NCBI GenBank assembly: GCA_003136335.1
Contig: PLEA01000612.1
Location: 1 to 13,834 of the forward strand
Direction of reading: 5' to 3'
Source of the DNA: Acidobacteriaceae bacterium
Lineage (GTDB): Bacteria > Acidobacteriota > Terriglobia > Terriglobales > SbA1
DNA length: 13,834 nucleotides
In this document: positions 1 to 6,089 of the stretch, piece by piece
How positions within the stretch are numbered: the stretch's first letter is position 1
How the letters are laid out: the number at the start of each line of letters is the position of its first letter
Translations under genes and position numbers: made by a program
The notes under the pieces: model-generated
Database searches by the model: none
Told to the model about the DNA's origin: nothing
The model's input: the letters and a program-made list of their open reading frames with translations, nothing else

Positions 1-516
1 CTGGGTTGCGCCTACACTTTGCACGTCGACGATTCGGGCGCAGGCATGGTGCGCACATCCCTCGGGTGGGTCGGATTCAAGCTGAATGGCCACGAATCCT
101 TCATCCCGGCGGGCGCAGCTTGCGCGACCCGGCCGAAGATCGGTCCCGGCAATCCGTATTTCGAGGATGCTTCGGCAGAGTTCCGCTCGGCTTTGGCGAG
201 ATTCGATTTTGAGGACAGCACACCACAGCAACGCGCACACGATGTGGCGATCGTACTGGGCGAGGCTCGCAACCGCGATGCCCTCACGCTGTGGCATCTC
301 CTGGCGCGTGTCGATGAGGGGCAGCGAGTCCTCGTCTACGACCGGTTGAGCCAACTCGTACCTCCTCCTGCCACTGTCACGAAAGAAGGAATCTTGCGAC
401 TCGATCGGCCCATGCTGGACCTGTGGTGGAACGAACTTGGGTTTGACGACATCTCGGTTTGGCGCCATTGGGAGCGCTCTTGGGCTGGAACGGCCACGCC
501 AGTTCGCGAAAAGTGA
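1..516 (+). CDS. FecR-like protein, C-terminal part (5' end outside window)
   Basis: The reading frame is open from base 1 and ends at TGA 514-516, so only the last 171 residues are present. The first visible residues (LGCAYTLHVDD, GWVGFKLNG, ESFIPAGA, then a CATRP segment and a PYFEDAS segment) match the end of the FecR-like domain of membrane-anchored acidobacterial proteins. In that family a beta-rich periplasmic domain follows a single membrane helix. The C-terminal 100 residues are helical, with alternating Leu/Arg and a Trp-rich tail (LWWNELG, WRHWERSW). FecR proteins relay signals to ECF sigma factors or sit in cell-surface signalling; which applies here is unknown because the N-terminus and any upstream sigma gene are missing. 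An ATG-initiated ORF inside it would be misleading: the apparent start at 19 is a TTG within the continuing frame. Confidence 0.7.
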   Translation: MGCAYTLHVDDSGAGMVRTSLGWVGFKLNGHESFIPAGAACATRPKIGPGNPYFEDASAEFRSALARFDFEDSTPQQRAHDVAIVLGEARNRDALTLWHLLARVDEGQRVLVYDRLSQLVPPPATVTKEGILRLDRPMLDLWWNELGFDDISVWRHWERSWAGTATPVREK

Positions 517-563
517 TCTGCGGCATCCCACCTCGTAATCAAGCCTCCAGTTTTGCCCGGATA

Positions 564-578
564 AAGCCGCACCGGCTT
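564..578 (+). terminator. Weak hairpin after the FecR-like gene
   Basis: A 6-bp perfect stem (AAGCCG / CGGCTT) with a CAC loop lies 48 bases after the FecR-like stop codon. No run of T follows directly; a pyrimidine-rich stretch starts about 10 bases later. It may be a weak terminator or chance. No promoter could be picked out in the remaining 70 bases before the next gene. Confidence 0.25.
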
Positions 579-650
579 GTTAACAGTCCCCTTTCTTTCG
601 GCGTCTCTTGAAACGTGGGTTAAATCAGCCAGACTGGGGGAATCCAGAAC

Positions 651-1325
651 ATGAATGCACATGCCTTTTCACGCCTCGCGATCAGCACCGTGGCTGTTCT
701 GCTCGGGTTTACAACCTTCGCACAAGCAGGACCACCTCTTATCTGCCATCCCATCGAAATCGGGCAAGCGAAGTCGCTGCCCTGGGTCGAGTTCAACCAC
801 AGAGGAAGCACGGACTATGACCTGAAGAACCTCAGCCGAGACACGCTGGCAATTCTCGATTCGCATACGCCCGCCTTAGTGCGCATGGAGACCTTACGTC
901 GGGCCACAATCTACGCTCGCCAAGACCCACAAGTTGCGAAGGAGCTAATCACTCGACTTCAAGCGCGCGCGGCTAACTTAGACGCTGCCGGTCGCCCGGA
1001 CGCCCTCGCGTGGTTCGACGTCGGCTACCTAACGGAGGCTTACAAGCAATGGATGGGCAAAGGCGAGCCCAACCCCGCAGCCGGCCTGGACGGATATAGC
1101 TGGGTAAGAAAGGCAATCAGGTTGCTCGGGTCGGATCCAGAGATGGAATTCGCAGCTGCCCTGATCACCCTGCCCGGCCCTGACAGCGCTCACCGGGATC
1201 ATGTCCGAAAGGCAATGGCAGGAGCAAAGAACGATCCTCTTCTCGCTCAAAACCTGGCCTCCAACTTCAACCGCCAGACAATCTCCGAACTTCTCGCCCC
1301 TTCCGCAGGAAGGTCTCAGCAATGA
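651..1325 (+). CDS. Exported protein of unknown function, first gene of a coupled pair
   Basis: This 224-residue protein starts with a clear signal peptide: a hydrophobic core around residues 9-22 and an AQA cleavage site near residue 26. The mature protein begins GPPLICHPIEIG with a single cysteine at 32, followed by KSLPW. Rest of the chain: mostly helical, with one AxxAxxDP-type helical repeat feel around residues 75-110, no transmembrane helix and no catalytic motif that I recognise. A GGGGGA at 636-641 could serve as ribosome binding site with a 9-base gap. The stop codon overlaps the next gene's start (ATGA at 1322-1325), so the two are probably translated together. I recognise the opening motif as recurring in acidobacterial secreted proteins, but no function is established from it. 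Confidence 0.8.
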   Translation: MNAHAFSRLAISTVAVLLGFTTFAQAGPPLICHPIEIGQAKSLPWVEFNHRGSTDYDLKNLSRDTLAILDSHTPALVRMETLRRATIYARQDPQVAKELITRLQARAANLDAAGRPDALAWFDVGYLTEAYKQWMGKGEPNPAAGLDGYSWVRKAIRLLGSDPEMEFAAALITLPGPDSAHRDHVRKAMAGAKNDPLLAQNLASNFNRQTISELLAPSAGRSQQ

Positions 1326-2485
1326 ACCCGGCAATAAGGAAGTGTCTTATGGAAGAGGAAATCAGATCATGGCTTCCTGGTTTGTTGGCATGTGGGCTGT
1401 TGGCCTTCTCGCTCGCGGGCTGGACCGCAGACGAGCAGCACACGGTTCCCGACCTCACGGTCCACGAGTGGGGAACGTTCACCGCGATTGCCGGTAAGGA
1501 CGGTCGCGCGGCCGAATGGCTGCCCTTAGGCTTGCCACGATTCCCGCCGTCTACCGATCTGCCCCAATTCGTGGAGCATATCAACGGCGTCAACTTCAAG
1601 CTGGGGCTGCGCGGCACCATTCGCATGGAGACGCCAGTGCTCTATTTTTATTCTCCGCGCGACGTGACCGTGTCGGCGAGAGTGTCCTTCTCCAAGGGAC
1701 TCATCACCGAGTGGTATCCCCATGCCGATCGTGTTCAGCCGGGCGGAGTCGTGCCCGATACCAGATTGAGTCAGTTATCGGCGGATGGAAGCATTACGTG
1801 GAATCACGTCGCCGTTTCTCCGGATCTGGCTTGCGAGTTCCCGAGCGAGGTGCAGTCGAATCGCTACTATGCAGCTCGTGAGACCGCTTCCTCTCCGCTC
1901 CGCGTCCAGACCAGTGCCGGGCAGCAGCAAGAGAAATTCCTTTTTTATCGAGGAGTTTCCGCCAGCCCACTGCCGCTTTCCGCCAGGTTGACCTCCGACG
2001 GAAGGCTTGTGGTCAAAAGTCTTAGCGGAGACGAGATTCCAAACGCCATTCTTCTTGAGCGCCGGGGCGAACGAGTCGGCTATCGTTTAACGGGCGCGCT
2101 AACCGATGAAACAACCGTGGACCCTCCGGTGCTGACCGGAAGCGTAGATTCTCTCTACAGCGATTTGGAAGAGATTCTCGTCGGTCAGGGTCTATATCAA
2201 GAGGAAGCCCACGCCATGGTTGAGACTTGGAAGGACTCATGGTTCGAAGAAGGCAGTCGCCTGATTTACATCGTGCCGCGCGGGTTCATCGACAACGTCT
2301 TGCCTCTCACTATCGATCCAGCACCAGGACAGGTCGTGCGTGTCTTTGTCGGCCGACTTGAACTCGTGACACCCACCACCGCCAGAGCGGTAAAAACAGC
2401 GATTGCCCACAACGATGAAGAAACCCTCAAGAAATACGGACGCTTCTTGGAGCCGATTCTCCAAACCGTAAAGCAGGAACATTAG
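1322..2485 (+). CDS. Exported VHEWGTFT-motif protein of unknown function
   Basis: This 387-residue protein has a hydrophobic export segment at about residues 17-33 (LPGLLACGLLAFSLAG). Just after it comes the striking VHEWGTFT motif (residues ~47-54), a signature of a conserved, uncharacterised family in Acidobacteriota and Planctomycetes. Further motifs are RMETPVLYFYSP, GLITEWYPHA and, near the C-terminus, GQGLYQEEAHAMVETW followed by DSWFEEGSRL. The central part looks beta-rich. Two starts are possible: ATG 1322, overlapping the upstream stop with AGGAAGG at 1307-1313; and ATG 1349, with AAGGAAG at 1336-1342 six bases ahead. I prefer 1322 because of the coupling, although 1349 gives a shorter N-region before the hydrophobic segment. 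The many acidic and aromatic residues could suit a metal- or sugar-binding exported protein, but nothing proves it. Confidence 0.8.
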   Translation: MNPAIRKCLMEEEIRSWLPGLLACGLLAFSLAGWTADEQHTVPDLTVHEWGTFTAIAGKDGRAAEWLPLGLPRFPPSTDLPQFVEHINGVNFKLGLRGTIRMETPVLYFYSPRDVTVSARVSFSKGLITEWYPHADRVQPGGVVPDTRLSQLSADGSITWNHVAVSPDLACEFPSEVQSNRYYAARETASSPLRVQTSAGQQQEKFLFYRGVSASPLPLSARLTSDGRLVVKSLSGDEIPNAILLERRGERVGYRLTGALTDETTVDPPVLTGSVDSLYSDLEEILVGQGLYQEEAHAMVETWKDSWFEEGSRLIYIVPRGFIDNVLPLTIDPAPGQVVRVFVGRLELVTPTTARAVKTAIAHNDEETLKKYGRFLEPILQTVKQEH

Positions 2486-3093
2486 AAGAAGGAAACTCGA
2501 GAACGCAGAGGCGGGCGGCGAGCGAATTCTCTGAAACCAAGGAATTCGTAACGGCAGAAAGGTGGAGATTGACACGGTATCAGCTTGCCAATGAATCCCG
2601 GATCACGGGCAACTCGGAGTTAATCCTACTGACGCTGTTCGATTGAGTACCGCTCGTCCTAGAACGGTGGCCCTCGTCCGCGCAACAGCCATTGCTCTAT
2701 TCGTATCTTCCGACAACCCTGGAATTCGGTCCGTTGTGGGGTCTGAGCAAAAGAGAAATATGCCCTGTGGACACCCCTAAAGAGAAAAGAAAAGGTAGTG
2801 GTCAGTTTGAGATCCATCTCGCCTTGACAAGCATTTCGAGCGCGACATCGGTCAACGAGCGATTCTCGTTGGCGACAGCAAAGTCCTCTAATCGCGCGCG
2901 GTCAAGGATGACATTCAATTCCGCAACCCGAGCAACAGATTTCCGCTGCGATATCCCTGAATCACGGATCTGTACGCGTCCCTTCTGTGAGTTCCGGAAA
3001 TTCTGAGCCACCCAGAGATAGTCATAAGCGGTAGAACTTCTCTCTTATGCCTCCCGCCGGTCCACGGACCGGCGGAGGCGGAGGAAGAGGAGG
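2486..3093. other. 608-bp stretch with no convincing gene
   Basis: No reading frame here has a good start, ribosome binding site and a recognisable product. The best candidate is a minus-strand frame, 3011-2802 (69 codons), whose end reads like a real protein (ELNVILDRARLEDF, ENRSLTDVALEMLVKA). It could be the tail of a degraded gene, but I do not recognise it. A TTGACA at 2569-2574 has no good -10 partner. The stretch lies between the secreted pair and a transposase remnant, so decayed mobile DNA is plausible. Confidence 0.5.
3049..3079. repeat. GC-rich inverted repeat before the IS21 remnant
   Basis: A perfect 10-bp inverted repeat (CCGCCGGTCC at 3054-3063, GGACCGGCGG at 3066-3075) is separated by only AC. 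With one bulged C it extends by four more pairs (GCCT / AGGC). It ends 14 bases before the first transposase ATG. It could be part of the left end of the insertion sequence, or a hairpin blocking read-through into the transposase; no T-tract follows. Confidence 0.6.
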
Positions 3094-3204
3094 ATGTTGA
3101 GCATGTTAAAGCGTCACGAAGTCGAGATTCTATTGAAGGCGGGCCACCGTAAGACGGAGGTGGCCCGGCTGACGGGAGTATCCCTAGGTTCGGTGAAGGA
3201 GCCT
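3094..3204 (+). pseudogene. istA: IS21-family transposase (IstA) remnant, N-terminal ~35 residues only
   Basis: The frame opens MLSMLKRHEVEILLKAG and continues with TEVARLTGVSLGSVK, which is the N-terminal helix-turn-helix of IS21-type IstA transposases. These proteins are normally about 400-500 residues long, with a DDE catalytic core and an IstB partner. Here the similarity stops at about 3198 and the frame runs into the antisense of the neighbouring radical SAM gene, so neither the core nor istB is present. A purine-rich GAGGAGG (3087-3093) fits a start at ATG 3103 better than at 3094. The remnant cannot transpose. It marks either an old insertion-deletion event or a chimeric join in the assembly. 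Family assignment rests on the short HTH segment alone. Confidence 0.65.
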
Positions 3205-3207
3205 TCA
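3194..3207. repeat. 14-bp palindrome at the transposase / radical SAM junction
   Basis: TGAAGG AG CCTTCA is a perfect short inverted repeat. The left arm is the last part of the IS21 frame. The right arm contains the stop codon (3205-3207, minus strand) of the radical SAM gene. Seen from either side, the sequence ends in TGAAGG, which is what a microhomology-mediated head-to-head join would leave. Confidence 0.55.
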
Positions 3208-4494
3208 ACGCGAAACCTCCGCCGGCATAATCCCCTCCTCCTTCAAACCTTTGGTGCGCGGTTGGTAGACACAGAACGGCTCTTCATCCAGATAGTTGCC
3301 GGTGGCGGCAAATGCGCGCGCGCGGCAACCCATGCAAACGTTGCGAAACTCGCAGCAGCCGCACTTCCCATTCAGATTATTTACGTCACGCAGCTGATGG
3401 AACACAAACGAGTTTTCCCAGATATCCGAGAATGATTGCTTCTTCAAATCCCCCGCCAGCGCCGGCAAATACCCGCAAGGATAGACTTCGCCTTGATGAG
3501 AAATGAAGCACACTGCGGTCCCGGCCAGGCAGCCCTTGGTCATGGCATTCATGTCGGAAGGATGTGTTCCGGGATGTCCCACTGCTTTCCCGATGCCATG
3601 GGGCTTCAGCTCTATGCCGGTTGAACCTGGCATTGTCATTTCTGTCGCGCCAATGCCAAGAGGACCTCTGCTTGGCGAACTCGACGCCGCTGGAATCGCA
3701 GGCGCTGCGGTCTGCTCGGCCGCCGATGCGGAACGGTGCTCCGCTGCGCGCCGTTGGCGAACCACGCGGAAATAATGTGGTGCACAAGTCGCCTTCAGTT
3801 CGATGCCACCTTCGAGCGAGCGATCGTAGAACCAATTCAGCATCTGCTCGTACTCTTCCGGGGGAACCATTTGCTCAGCGGCGATATCCACACCGCAACC
3901 TACGGCCACTAATAAGAATGTGTGCAGCGCGTCCGCTCCCAGCGACTTTGCGAGTTCGAGTACCTGCGGAAGTTGATGAGCGTTGTGACGGGCGATCGTT
4001 GTATTGATCTGTACCGACATGCCCAGATCCTTCAAGTGGCGGAATCCGATGATGGCGGAATCGAATGCACCGGGAATACCGCGGAAAGTGTCGTGAGTAA
4101 GCGCATCAGCGCCGTCCAGACTGATGGCAACCCGCCGCACACCGCTATCGACGATCTTGCGCGCGACTTGCTTGGTAACCAGCGTGCCATTCGTGGCCAG
4201 GGCCACGCGCAGACCCTTGTCCGTGCCATAGCGCGCCAACTGGAAAATATCCGAACGGAAGAGGGGTTCACCACCGCTAAGAACGAGGATGGGAGTGGAC
4301 ACCGCGGCAATCTCGTCGATGACATCGCGTGCAGCCTGGGTGGAGAGGTCGGAGGGAGAACTCAGTTCCGTAGCGCTGGCCCGGCAATGGATGCAGCGAA
4401 GATTGCACCCTTTGGTCAACTCCCAGAAAATCAGGCGTGGCTTGTTTTGGCTTACTTGATTGGAATGATGCCCGTCGCCGTTTAGGTTAGTCAT
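3205..4494 (-). CDS. Radical SAM/SPASM protein, AhbD/NirJ-like (haem or haem d1 type)
   Basis: This 429-residue protein has a radical SAM core with CNLRCIHC (Cys30, Cys34, Cys37) binding the SAM-cleaving 4Fe-4S cluster. It also has LSGGEP (residues ~93-98), ATNGTLV and ISLDGA motifs. A CAPHYFR segment at about 237-243 and a cysteine-rich SPASM-type end (Cys322, 329, 340, 378, 380, 381, 387, 390, 408, with the ending EEPFCVY) bind the auxiliary cluster. This pattern is that of AhbD and NirJ relatives, which remove or alter propionate side chains in the siroheme-based routes to haem b or haem d1; the exact substrate cannot be told. Between ~248 and ~316 lies an Ala/Ser/Pro/Gly-rich insert that explains the extra length over the usual ~350-390. 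A haem-related role suits the cytochrome genes nearby. A Crp-type site lies ~105 bases upstream of its start. Only a weak GA-rich ribosome binding site precedes ATG 4494. Confidence 0.85.
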   Translation of the reverse strand: MTNLNGDGHHSNQVSQNKPRLIFWELTKGCNLRCIHCRASATELSSPSDLSTQAARDVIDEIAAVSTPILVLSGGEPLFRSDIFQLARYGTDKGLRVALATNGTLVTKQVARKIVDSGVRRVAISLDGADALTHDTFRGIPGAFDSAIIGFRHLKDLGMSVQINTTIARHNAHQLPQVLELAKSLGADALHTFLLVAVGCGVDIAAEQMVPPEEYEQMLNWFYDRSLEGGIELKATCAPHYFRVVRQRRAAEHRSASAAEQTAAPAIPAASSSPSRGPLGIGATEMTMPGSTGIELKPHGIGKAVGHPGTHPSDMNAMTKGCLAGTAVCFISHQGEVYPCGYLPALAGDLKKQSFSDIWENSFVFHQLRDVNNLNGKCGCCEFRNVCMGCRARAFAATGNYLDEEPFCVYQPRTKGLKEEGIMPAEVSR

Positions 4495-4587
4495 GTGCAG
4501 TTACTCTCTCACTTGAATCGGGGCGCGGTCGCCCAATCCACGGAGCAACGATAAAACAGAACGAATCTTCCGGCGGTGCCTGTCATC

Positions 4588-4608
4588 ACCGGGAATTGTG
4601 ATCCCGGT
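4588..4608. repeat. 7-bp hairpin overlapping the Crp-type site
   Basis: ACCGGGA (4588-4594) and TCCCGGT (4602-4608) form a perfect 7-bp stem with an ATTGTGA loop. It overlaps the Crp-type operator next to it. No T-tract follows on either strand, so it is more likely a by-product of the operator's symmetry than a terminator. Confidence 0.35.
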
Positions 4609-4611
4609 CAC
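4598..4611. promoter_or_regulatory. Crp-type operator upstream of the radical SAM gene
   Basis: GTGA-TCCCGG-TCAC is a perfect symmetric half-site pair with the 6-base spacing used by Crp-family regulators. Its centre (4604.5) is about 110 bases before the radical SAM ATG. A poor -10-like TTTTAT on the minus strand (4556-4551) would place the site near -60, a usual activation position, but that promoter is weak evidence. The other flank is the broken Crp/Fnr gene, so autoregulation of the once-intact regulator is also possible. Confidence 0.5.
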
Positions 4612-4719
4612 GAGACCCTAAATCGTTTTGAATGTGAGGTATTGGGCAGCTCCGACGGCTTGTCGCACGCGCAGGCCATTCTGCTTGCGCTCATGCAAGC
4701 CAGGCGCGCGGGTGCGCGG

Positions 4720-5001
4720 CTAGTTATGGTTCGCGATCTCGCGCAGCGCTGCCGTGTTACGAATCACCAGAGTTGACCCTTTCGTCTGCACGATCTCCCG
4801 CTTCTTCATCTCAGCAAACAGCCGGGTAACCGTCTCCCGCGAGGTTCCGATCATCTGCGCGATTTCCTCGTGAGTGAGTCTAATCTGGGCATGAGGCACA
4901 GCATAACGCCGAGACTCGTTTTCGCCTTTATGAATATCTGGCGCAGCGGAAGTTTGAAACTGAACGCGCCAAAGCCGACTGAGAAGTAGGCCCCGAGGAC
5001 G
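4720..5001 (-). pseudogene. Crp/Fnr-family regulator, C-terminal DNA-binding remnant
   Basis: On the minus strand a 93-codon frame ends at TAG 4722-4720 and is closed upstream by an in-frame TGA at 5004-5002, with no ATG before the helix-turn-helix. It reads PHAQIRLTHEEIAQMIGTSR, then ETVTRLFAEMKKREIVQTK, which is the winged helix of Crp/Fnr proteins. The cyclic-nucleotide-binding-like domain and the dimer helix (about 130 residues) are missing. The shifted frame just upstream reads [10 protein letters not shown], so a one-base slip at the GGGG near 4989-4995 is possible. The recognition helix SRETVTR matches the RETVxR of E. coli CRP, which reads GTGA/TCAC, rather than the VETISR type of FNR. 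The fragment ends where the dihydroorotate dehydrogenase-like start begins, so it was truncated by rearrangement. It cannot give a working regulator. Confidence 0.75.
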
Positions 5002-5029
5002 TCATAAAGCGTGCGCGGCTCCAGCCGCG

Positions 5030-5210
5030 ATGATCGACCTCAGAACCACCTATCTGGGTTTGCGGCTTCGGACACCTCGGGTAGCTTCTGCGTCGCCACT
5101 ATCGCAGGAGATCGACGGCATTCGCCGTCTCGAGGGATGCGGGCGCATCCGCCGTTGTGTTGTATTCGCTGTTCGAGGAACAGTTGCAGCAAGAAAATAT
5201 TGCACTCGAT
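5030..5210 (+). pseudogene. Dihydroorotate dehydrogenase-like protein, N-terminal fragment with frameshift
   Basis: From ATG 5030 the frame reads [13 protein letters not shown], then [18 protein letters not shown], the classic start of the class of dihydroorotate dehydrogenase-like FMN barrel proteins. After codon GAG 5132-5134 the expected continuation lies in the next frame ([17 protein letters not shown], then QQENIALD, from 5136). One surplus G in the GGG at 5134-5136 therefore breaks the gene. The similarity stops at 5210, where the sequence turns into the reverse complement of a later part of the same family. The full protein would be about 330 residues; only about 60 are here. No good ribosome binding site precedes the ATG. 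In other bacteria this gene often neighbours anaerobic or stress functions, which fits the adjacent Crp and stress-protein pieces. Confidence 0.75.
5196..5210. repeat. Shared bases at the inversion joint
   Basis: The bases AATATTGCACTCGAT code for NIALD on the plus strand, continuing the N-terminal fragment. On the minus strand the same bases code for IECNI, ending the internal fragment. Both readings fit the protein family, so the intact gene probably held this sequence twice in opposite orientation, and the join occurred at that short inverted repeat. Confidence 0.6.
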
Positions 5211-5307
5211 GGCGTCGGCTCCGGCTTGCTCGATCTGCTTCGCATACTTGGTCCACCCGCCAAGGGTCGCACCGTTGAGGCTGGCAATAATCGGAATTCT
5301 CGCCGCG
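5196..5307 (-). pseudogene. Dihydroorotate dehydrogenase-like protein, inverted internal fragment
   Basis: On the minus strand the residues [15 protein letters not shown], then [17 protein letters not shown], correspond to the strand-loop-helix region around one third of the way into dihydroorotate dehydrogenase-like proteins (the family pattern is roughly IPVIASLNG...GADALELNIY). It lies in the opposite direction to the N-terminal piece at 5030-5210 and meets it exactly at the shared bases 5196-5210. The roughly 50-60 residues that should lie between the two pieces are missing, as is everything beyond. This is what an inversion with deletion inside one gene would leave. Confidence 0.7.
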
Positions 5308-5525
5308 TCCATGAGCAGCAGACTCGTCTGGGAGAGAACGTGGGCGACGTGTAACGTGCTTCCGAACTTGCGGCAGATTGCAGTCGCGTAGGGAAGCGCC
5401 GACTCTGATGTGGCCGAGAAGTCCGTGGCATACAGCACATTCTTAACGGAGATCGCGGCCGGTTGCTTCTTGGTTTCGGGTGTGCCTTGCTTGAATTCCA
5501 AGACTGTCATATGACACCTCCGCAC

Positions 5526-5948
5526 CCGAATTCAGGTTTACACCTCGGACCGATTTCCGCTATGCCCAGTGTCACTTTTTCCTGTGATTGTGGTCCCGCC
5601 ATTCTCGGTCGCGTTCCCCGCATGGAGGATGGATCGAGTTTTCAATTGTTGTCGTGGACTAGAAGACAACGAAAAAAAAGAAGATAGAACGGACTTCGAC
5701 ACTTGCGAGAACGGCACGCCTCAGATCTCTTGAAATCACTCAATTTGCCTGGACGCTGAACCAACGCGAACGTCAGGCTTCTCTTCGCGGTTTCCTCGCA
5801 CCTCTACGAGTTCCCTCAATTGGCTAGAACGAAAATGACCGTAACAGTCGTCTCCACTTCAACCGGTTGCCCGTTCAGGGAATAGGACCGCCGTTCGAAA
5901 AGGATTGCAGTATGAAACTATTCCGTTAACCACCGAGTTTCCAAAAAA
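5526..5948. other. Intergenic stretch without a gene
   Basis: About 420 bases lie between the stress-protein start (minus strand) and the regulatory site ahead of the porin-cytochrome operon. No frame has a recognisable product. An outward-facing TCAC...GTGA pair at about 5570-5587 is not in operator orientation. I see no terminator, RNA gene or repeat here. Confidence 0.5.
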
Positions 5949-5962
5949 GTGATTGAGATCAC
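5949..5962. promoter_or_regulatory. Crp-type operator upstream of the porin-cytochrome operon
   Basis: GTGA-TTGAGA-TCAC is a perfect half-site pair with the Crp spacing; flanking bases extend it to AGTGA...TCACA. The centre is about 72 bases before the start point predicted from the TATAAT box, a spacing typical of class I activation. An extra GTGA half-site follows at 5971-5974. The inner TTGAGATCA also resembles an FNR half-pair, so an FNR-like regulator cannot be excluded. Confidence 0.6.
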
Positions 5963-6015
5963 ATACCATTGTGACTCCTGCCGCTGCAAACCTCGATGTC
6001 CGTCCCGATAATAGC

Positions 6016-6021
6016 TATAAT
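6016..6021 (+). promoter_or_regulatory. TATAAT -10 box of the porin-cytochrome operon
   Basis: A perfect TATAAT lies 69 bases before the ATG at 6090. The -35 position (about 5993-5998, TCGATG) is poor, which is what an activator-dependent promoter looks like and suits the Crp-type site upstream. A second, overlapping copy of the motif (GATAAT, 6007-6012) comes from a short direct repeat of ATAATAGC. Confidence 0.5.
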
Positions 6022-6075
6022 AGCCCGCGAATCGGACCTCATAACTGAACCGAATGCTCCACAACTTGTACCGTC

Positions 6076-6082
6076 AAGGAGG
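6076..6082 (+). promoter_or_regulatory. Strong ribosome binding site deciding the 6090 start
   Basis: AAGGAGG ends seven bases before ATG 6090. An upstream in-frame ATG at 6054 has no such site and would put twelve extra residues before the signal peptide, so 6090 is the start. Confidence 0.8.
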
Positions 6083-6089
6083 CGATCAG

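Larger units (their letters stand above)
5040..5510 (-). pseudogene. Universal stress protein start fused to foreign sequence
   Basis: The start is well defined: GGAGG (5521-5517) sits six bases before ATG 5510-5508, giving MTVLEFKQGTPE. Residues ~23-65 of this frame (NVLYATDFSATSESALPYA, then a CRKFGSTLHVAHVL segment) are the first strand, helix and second strand of a UspA domain. After about 5310 the UspA similarity stops, and the frame continues [15 protein letters not shown], which belongs to a dihydroorotate dehydrogenase-like barrel. Beyond ~5196 it is merely the antisense of another gene fragment, down to TGA 5042-5040. A UspA domain is normally ~140 residues with a GxxGxxG(S/T) nucleotide-binding end; that half is absent here. 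The 156-codon ORF is thus a three-part chimera and unlikely to make a working stress protein. Confidence 0.75.

Noticed and set aside
2569..2574. TTGACA resembling a -35 box
   Set aside because: No acceptable -10 at 16-18 bases and no gene downstream on that strand.
3922..4485. 187-codon plus-strand frame
   Set aside because: Antisense of the radical SAM gene, which has all its cysteine motifs on the minus strand.
4576..4776. 66-codon plus-strand frame between the radical SAM gene and the Crp remnant
   Set aside because: It overlaps the Crp/Fnr helix-turn-helix on the other strand, contains the operator, and reads like nothing known.
5030..5278. 82-codon plus-strand ORF taken as a complete small gene
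   Set aside because: Only its first ~35 codons match a family; after the extra G it is out of frame, so it is a broken fragment and not a small protein.
5570..5587. TCAC...GTGA pair upstream of the stress-protein start
   Set aside because: The half-sites face outward with eight bases between them, the reverse of a Crp/Fnr operator.
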